A stretch of 10,354 bases of DNA, from contig CALVAU010000128.1 of NCBI GenBank assembly GCA_944325615.1, positions 1 to 10,354 of the forward strand, read 5' to 3'. Under the pieces are notes generated by a model. That model did no database searches and was not told where the DNA came from. It was given only the letters and a program-made list of their open reading frames with translations. Of the stretch, positions 6,521 to 10,354 are shown in pieces. Position numbers and translations under genes: made by a program. Numbering within the stretch: position 1 is the stretch's first letter; every line of letters begins with the position of its first letter. Source of the stretch: Candidatus Gastranaerophilales bacterium (lineage in GTDB: Bacteria > Cyanobacteriota > Vampirovibrionia > Gastranaerophilales > Gastranaerophilaceae).

Positions 6521-7423
6521 GTGAAGAGATTAGTTGTTGCTATATTGGCTTTATATTTGACAGTATCCCCTGTATTTGCTCTACAGCTTGATATGTCAAT
6601 AGATGAGGAGATAAGAAAAAATTATAACCCATCAAAGCTTGAGCAGCAGAATTTACCCCCGCTTCCAAAGACAGCAACGCCAACAAAAACAGTAACAACT
6701 CAGCCAAAAACTACTACGTCAACTACAACAACACAAACACAAACTTCGGCTCCTCCTAAAACGATACCTACTGTTGTTGAGCCAGCTAAGAAAAAGGTTG
6801 ATAAAAATCTGCCGGGTTCTGAATTGGTAGAAGATGATTTTACGGCGATAAAAATAAAAAAGGGTACAAAGTTTCGTTTAAAATCTAATAATCTGGTGTC
6901 CGATTACTTAAAAGAAGGATCAAAAGTTACATTTACATCTGTAGCTCCTGTATATCAGCGATACGTAACGATTCCTGCAGGAACTGTTTTTACAGCAACA
7001 GTGACAGATTCTCACTTACCTCAAATTACAGGGAATGGTGGATTAGTTGTCTTGACTATTGATAAGGTGCAATTTAAGGGACGAACTTATAATGCTTATG
7101 GAAAAGTTACGAAAGCCAACCATAAAAACATATTCCTAAACAATATAAAAGGTAAACGCGGATATTGGAAAGGTGTTTCAGACCAAATTGATAAAGGCGA
7201 AGCATTCTATCAAAAAACAAGAAAAACCTCAAAAAAACTTGCAGACAATCCTGTTGGTGTAATAATTTCTCCTATTCCGACAATTGTAGGTGTTGTTACT
7301 TATGTTGTAAACTTTGCAGGATCTCCGATATTCTCAATTGGGCATAAAGGAGGAAGAGTTTCAATCCCTGCAGGAAGTGAATTTGAGATAAAATTGAAAG
7401 AAGATATCTATTTGACTTTGTAA
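6521..7423 (+). CDS. Secreted protein of unknown function with Thr/Pro-rich linker and repeated I(P)AG-type beta motifs
   Basis: I do not recognise a named family. The 300 residues open with a clear signal peptide (basic KR, hydrophobic core, cleavage likely after VFA at residue 20), so the product is exported. Residues ~46-90 are a low-complexity Thr/Pro/Gln/Lys linker. The remainder looks beta-rich, with three related strand-starting motifs: IKKGTKFRLK (112-121), IPAGTVFTATV (151-161) and IPAGSEFEIKL (282-292). A hydrophobic Gly/Ile/Val segment (~246-274) could pack in the domain or touch membrane. It has no lipobox or LPXTG sorting signal. The start is GTG 6521, chosen because GAGG (6512-6515) sits 5 bases upstream and the signal peptide begins there. 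No clear promoter separates it from the terminator of the preceding gene. Its end overlaps the convergent YjbR gene by 16 bases. Confidence 0.8.
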   Translation: MKRLVVAILALYLTVSPVFALQLDMSIDEEIRKNYNPSKLEQQNLPPLPKTATPTKTVTTQPKTTTSTTTTQTQTSAPPKTIPTVVEPAKKKVDKNLPGSELVEDDFTAIKIKKGTKFRLKSNNLVSDYLKEGSKVTFTSVAPVYQRYVTIPAGTVFTATVTDSHLPQITGNGGLVVLTIDKVQFKGRTYNAYGKVTKANHKNIFLNNIKGKRGYWKGVSDQIDKGEAFYQKTRKTSKKLADNPVGVIISPIPTIVGVVTYVVNFAGSPIFSIGHKGGRVSIPAGSEFEIKLKEDIYLTL

Positions 7424-7758
7424 ATCTTTCTTTTAGGAGCTGTCAAATCATAGCTTATTTTAATAAGTTTTGAAAGTGCTTTTTTATCAATATTATTTAC
7501 ATCAACTTTAATCCAATGTTTTTTGTTCATATGCCAAGCACTTGTAATTGCGGGGTATTCATCTTTTAAAACCGCAGCCAAATCAGGATTACATTTTAGA
7601 TTTACATACAATTTGCCTTCAAGTTTAAAAATTAAAACAAACCATTTCTTATTATCAGTGTGTCTAATTACTACAGTATCATCATCGTCTTTAAACGGGC
7701 AATCTGCTTGAGTATCTTCTGAAATTAGTGATAATTTAATTAAAGTTTTTTTATTCAT
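7408..7758 (-). CDS. MmcQ/YjbR-family protein
   Basis: The 116 residues match the usual length of MmcQ/YjbR proteins, small single-domain cytoplasmic proteins with a CyaY-like fold that are often labelled DNA-binding, though their role is poorly established. Family features seen are the Trp-Phe strand (39-40), YVNLKCNPDLA (51-61) and the hallmark HMNKKHW (76-82), which follows a YPAI turn. No signal peptide or membrane helix is present. It is a single-gene unit on the minus strand, divergent from the pyrophosphatase gene and convergent with the secreted-protein gene. The start is the only good ATG; the SD is weak (GGATT in the short leader). A tail of Lys/Arg residues (109-116) is coded within the overlap region. 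Confidence 0.87.
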   Translation of the reverse strand: MNKKTLIKLSLISEDTQADCPFKDDDDTVVIRHTDNKKWFVLIFKLEGKLYVNLKCNPDLAAVLKDEYPAITSAWHMNKKHWIKVDVNNIDKKALSKLIKISYDLTAPKRKIYKVK

Positions 7759-7783
7759 TTTATGAATCCGATTTACAAAGAGA

Positions 7784-7792
7784 ATTTTAGCA
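7784..7792 (-). promoter_or_regulatory. Extended -10 promoter of the YjbR-family gene
   Basis: On the minus strand the bases read TGCTAAAAT, a TAAAAT -10 (7784-7789) with a TGn extension. No -35 hexamer is evident at 16-18 bases. The start would fall near 7777, leaving a leader of about 19 bases with only a weak SD. Confidence 0.5.
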
Positions 7793-7820
7793 TAAATTAC
7801 CCCTCTAAGCGTATGATTTA

Positions 7821-7840
7821 TTGTTACAAAGTTGTCACAA
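7821..7840 (+). promoter_or_regulatory. Tandem palindrome TTGTNACAA x2, candidate operator of hppA
   Basis: TTGTTACAA (7821-7829) and TTGTCACAA (7832-7840) are two copies of the same 9-base palindrome, spaced 11 bases, about one helical turn. The second copy contains the -35 hexamer of the hppA promoter. This placement would suit a repressor (or an activator touching the -35) binding as two dimers on one face. The binding protein is unknown, and the site could also serve the divergent YjbR-family gene. Confidence 0.45.
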
Positions 7841-7860
7841 ATCTTAATTTAGATTATAAT
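7832..7860 (+). promoter_or_regulatory. Strong sigma-70-type promoter of hppA
   Basis: TTGTCA (7832-7837), a 17-base spacer and a perfect TATAAT (7855-7860) make this the best promoter in the window. The start is expected near 7867. The ~32-base leader ends in an SD, GAGGGAG (7887-7893), 5 bases before ATG 7899. AGAT (7851-7854) and ATCT (7861-7864) flank the -10 as a short inverted repeat. Confidence 0.82.
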
Positions 7861-7898
7861 ATCTGCGTGTAACGACTTAATTTAAAGAGGGAGAGTTT

Positions 7899-10346
7899 AT
7901 GTTTACAAAATCACTTTCATCCAAAACAATGGCTGCTCTTTTTGCTGCCTTGTTTTGCACAGTAACGCCTGCCCTTGCAAGCGAAGCTGATTTAGTTGTT
8001 CCGAGTATTAAAGATGCAAGCCTCTCAAGCTACAATCTTCTTTTGATCGGGATTGTAATTTCAGTTGTTGGTTTGATATTCGGATTTATTGAATTTTTAA
8101 GAATTAAAAAATTGGATGTTCACAAAGCGATGGCTGAAGTTGGAAATACAATTTTTGAAACTTGTAAAACTTACTTGATTCAACAAGGTAAGTTTTTACT
8201 TGTATTAGAAGTGCTAATCGGTTTATGTATAGCATTTTATTTCGGTTATTTGCAAGGAATGCCGTTGAAAAATGTATTTATAATCCTTGCTTGGTCAGTA
8301 ATCGGTATTTTAGGATCTTATGCCGTTGCTTGGTTCGGTATCAGAATGAACACTTTAGCAAATGCTAGAACTTCATTCGCATCATTAAAAGGACAACCTC
8401 TTAATGTATTGAATATTCCTCTAAAAGCAGGCATGTCAATCGGCGTATGTCTAGTATCTGTTGAATTAATTTTAATGTTAACAATTTTGTTATTTGTACC
8501 TGGCGAAATTGCGGGTGCTTGTTTTATCGGTTTTGCAATCGGTGAATCTCTAGGCGCTTCAGCACTTCGTGTGGCAGGCGGTATTTTTACAAAAATTGCT
8601 GATATCGGATCAGATTTGATGAAAATTCAATTCGGTATTAAAGAAGATGACCCGAGAAACCCTGGTGTTATCGCAGATTGTACAGGTGACAATGCAGGCG
8701 ATTCAGTCGGACCTACAGCCGATGGTTTTGAAACTTATGGTGTAACTGGTGTTGCTTTAGTTTCATTTATCTTGCTTGCAGTAGCAGGTCCTGAAAATCA
8801 AGTTCAATTGTTGACTTGGATATTTGTAATGAGATTTTTGATGATTGTAACTTCTGTTGTTGCATACTGGATTAACGGTGTAGCAGACAGAATATACGCA
8901 GCTAAAACTCAAAAATTCGATTTTGAAAAACCTTTAACTAACCTAGTATGGTTAACTTCAATCTTATCAATTATTATGACTTTTGGCGTAAGCCATTGGT
9001 TACTTGCAGATTTAGGACAAAATTTATGGCTGATCCTTTCTTGCATAATTTCTTGCGGAACTTTAGGTGCAGCATTAATTCCTGAATTTACAAAAATATT
9101 TACATCACCTAAAGCTAAACATACTGAAGAAGTTGTAACAGCTTCTCGTGAAGGCGGTGCATCATTGACAATTCTTTCAGGTATTGTAGCTGGTAACTTC
9201 TCAGCATTCTGGATTGGTATGGTAATCGTTCTATTGATGGGACTAGCTTATGTTGCATCAACATTCATCCCTGCAGAATTGATGATTTATCCATCAGTAT
9301 TTGCTTTCGGTCTTGTAGCATTCGGATTCTTAGGTATGGGACCTGTAACAATTGCGGTTGACTCTTACGGCCCTGTAACTGATAACGCTCAATCTGTTTA
9401 TGAATTATCTTTAATTGAAGAAATTCCTAACGTTGGCGAAGAAATTGAAAAAGAATTCGGTTTCAAACCAGATTTTGAAAATGCTAAAAAATACTTGGAA
9501 GAAAACGACGGTGCAGGAAATACATTCAAAGCAACTTCAAAACCTGTACTTATCGGAACTGCTGTTGTAGGTGCTACAACAATGATTTTCTCTTTGATTT
9601 TGGTAATGAAATCAACATTAGGTATTGAACCAGAAATGATTTTGAATGTATTGAATCCATATACATTACTTGGATTCCTAGCTGGTGGTGCTGTAATTTA
9701 CTGGTTTAGCGGTGCTTCTATGCAGGCTGTAACAACCGGAGCTTATTCAGCTACAGAATATATTAAAGACAATATTAAACTAGGAGAAGCAGATGAAAAA
9801 AGTGCAAACGTTGCAAATTCAAAAGAAGTTGTAAAAATTTGTACACAGTATGCTCAAAAAGGTATGATAAATATCTTTATTGCATTATTTGCATTTGCAC
9901 TTGCCTTTGCATGTCTTTCAGCACCAAGCTGTATGACATCAGCTCCTGTTGCGTTCTTTGTAAGCTACTTAATTGCAATTGCCGTATTTGGTCTATTCCA
10001 AGCAGTATTTATGGCAAATGCAGGTGGTTGCTGGGATAATGCGAAAAAAATCGTAGAAGTTGACTTGGCAGAAAAAGGAACTCCTTTGCATGAAGCAACA
10101 GTAGTCGGTGACACTGTAGGTGATCCTTTCAAAGATACATCTTCAGTTGCAATGAACCCGATTATCAAATTTACAACATTGTTCGGGCTTCTTGCTATGG
10201 AAATAGCTATTTCTGAAAGTTTCAGAGAGCTTGCTCCAATTGCAGGCTGGGTATTCTTGATTATTGCTTTGATTTTCGTAATCAGATCATTCTATGCAAT
10301 GAGAATCCCTTCAAAAGCTGAAGTAAAAACTGAAGCTGAAAGCTAA
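7899..10346 (+). CDS. hppA: Membrane-bound ion-translocating pyrophosphatase (H+-PPase), divergent K+-independent type
   Basis: This 815-residue polytopic membrane protein hydrolyses pyrophosphate to pump H+ (or Na+) across the inner membrane. Conserved catalytic residues are present: Asp235/Asp239/Lys242 in DIGSDLMK, Glu249-Asp251 in EDDPRNP, Asp260/264/268 in IADCTGDNAGD, Asp275 and Glu278 in DGFETY (ion gate), Asp495 in TDNA, Asn541 in GNTFK, Asp713/Lys716/Lys717 in WDNAKK, and Asp738/Asp742/Lys745/Asp746 in GDTVGDPFKD. Lys544 occupies the position that makes family members K+-independent. Departures from canonical sequences: the DVGADLVGKVE signature is one residue shorter and changed, the cytosolic loop 498-539 is about 19 residues longer than usual, and the protein begins with a signal-peptide-like segment (ALA at 25-27). 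These traits resemble the divergent, Na+-regulated H+-PPase group, but ion specificity is inferred. Strong promoter and SD suggest high expression. Confidence 0.95.
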   Translation: MFTKSLSSKTMAALFAALFCTVTPALASEADLVVPSIKDASLSSYNLLLIGIVISVVGLIFGFIEFLRIKKLDVHKAMAEVGNTIFETCKTYLIQQGKFLLVLEVLIGLCIAFYFGYLQGMPLKNVFIILAWSVIGILGSYAVAWFGIRMNTLANARTSFASLKGQPLNVLNIPLKAGMSIGVCLVSVELILMLTILLFVPGEIAGACFIGFAIGESLGASALRVAGGIFTKIADIGSDLMKIQFGIKEDDPRNPGVIADCTGDNAGDSVGPTADGFETYGVTGVALVSFILLAVAGPENQVQLLTWIFVMRFLMIVTSVVAYWINGVADRIYAAKTQKFDFEKPLTNLVWLTSILSIIMTFGVSHWLLADLGQNLWLILSCIISCGTLGAALIPEFTKIFTSPKAKHTEEVVTASREGGASLTILSGIVAGNFSAFWIGMVIVLLMGLAYVASTFIPAELMIYPSVFAFGLVAFGFLGMGPVTIAVDSYGPVTDNAQSVYELSLIEEIPNVGEEIEKEFGFKPDFENAKKYLEENDGAGNTFKATSKPVLIGTAVVGATTMIFSLILVMKSTLGIEPEMILNVLNPYTLLGFLAGGAVIYWFSGASMQAVTTGAYSATEYIKDNIKLGEADEKSANVANSKEVVKICTQYAQKGMINIFIALFAFALAFACLSAPSCMTSAPVAFFVSYLIAIAVFGLFQAVFMANAGGCWDNAKKIVEVDLAEKGTPLHEATVVGDTVGDPFKDTSSVAMNPIIKFTTLFGLLAMEIAISESFRELAPIAGWVFLIIALIFVIRSFYAMRIPSKAEVKTEAES

Positions 10347-10354
10347 TAAAAATA

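Noticed and set aside
6700..6760. ACA/ACT-rich stretch as a tandem DNA repeat or small CRISPR-like array
   Set aside because: It is irregular and in frame, and simply encodes the Thr/Gln-rich linker of the secreted protein.
7410..7448. Inverted repeat ATTTGAC / GTCAAAT between the convergent 3' ends of the secreted-protein and YjbR genes, a possible terminator
   Set aside because: Arms are only 7 bp with a 25-base loop, the stem is AT-rich, and no T-run follows directly in either direction.
9839..10168. Short open frames on both strands within hppA
   Set aside because: They overlap conserved catalytic segments of the pyrophosphatase (WDNAKK, GDTVGDPFKD), so they are shadows.

Overview
The window is AT-rich (roughly one third G+C by eye) and tightly packed. 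It uses the standard code, Shine-Dalgarno (SD) sites and sigma-70-like promoters, so it is bacterial. The gene set (membrane pyrophosphatase, stand-alone glutamate synthase-type flavoprotein, MutS2, TPR protein) and the absence of respiratory genes would suit a low-GC, probably anaerobic, possibly gut-associated bacterium. Gastranaerophilales-like (Melainabacteria) or Brachyspira-like lineages come to mind, but this is a weak inference and the sequence does not fix the taxon.

Layout: (1) 2-181 (+), the C-terminal end of a tetratricopeptide-repeat protein, with a probable one-base frameshift near its end. (2) 174-1334 (-), a complete M20 peptidase T-like metallopeptidase. (3) 1462-2571 (+), a membrane acyltransferase of the acyltransferase-3 type. 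(4) 2563-4938 (-), full-length MutS2. (5) 5074-6447 (+), a GltA/GltD-type NADPH oxidoreductase, closed by a long hairpin terminator. (6) 6521-7423 (+), a secreted protein of unknown function with a Thr/Pro-rich linker. (7) 7408-7758 (-), an MmcQ/YjbR-family protein. (8) 7899-10346 (+), a membrane-bound proton pyrophosphatase of an unusual, divergent kind. The last 8 bases hold no feature.

Organisation: strands alternate almost gene by gene, so there is little operon structure. Three divergent intergenic regions (1335-1461, 4939-5073, 7759-7898) carry the promoters, and all three convergent pairs overlap at their stop codons. No stretch above 300 bases lacks a gene. The genes look like ordinary chromosomal housekeeping and envelope functions: peptide turnover, surface acylation, DNA or ribosome maintenance, NADPH/glutamate chemistry and pyrophosphate-driven ion pumping. 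There is no phage, transposon, CRISPR or RNA gene, and I see no new multi-gene system. The points most worth a second look are the pyrophosphatase with its tandem palindromic promoter element, the apparently leaderless mutS2, the secreted unknown protein, and the frameshifted TPR tail.
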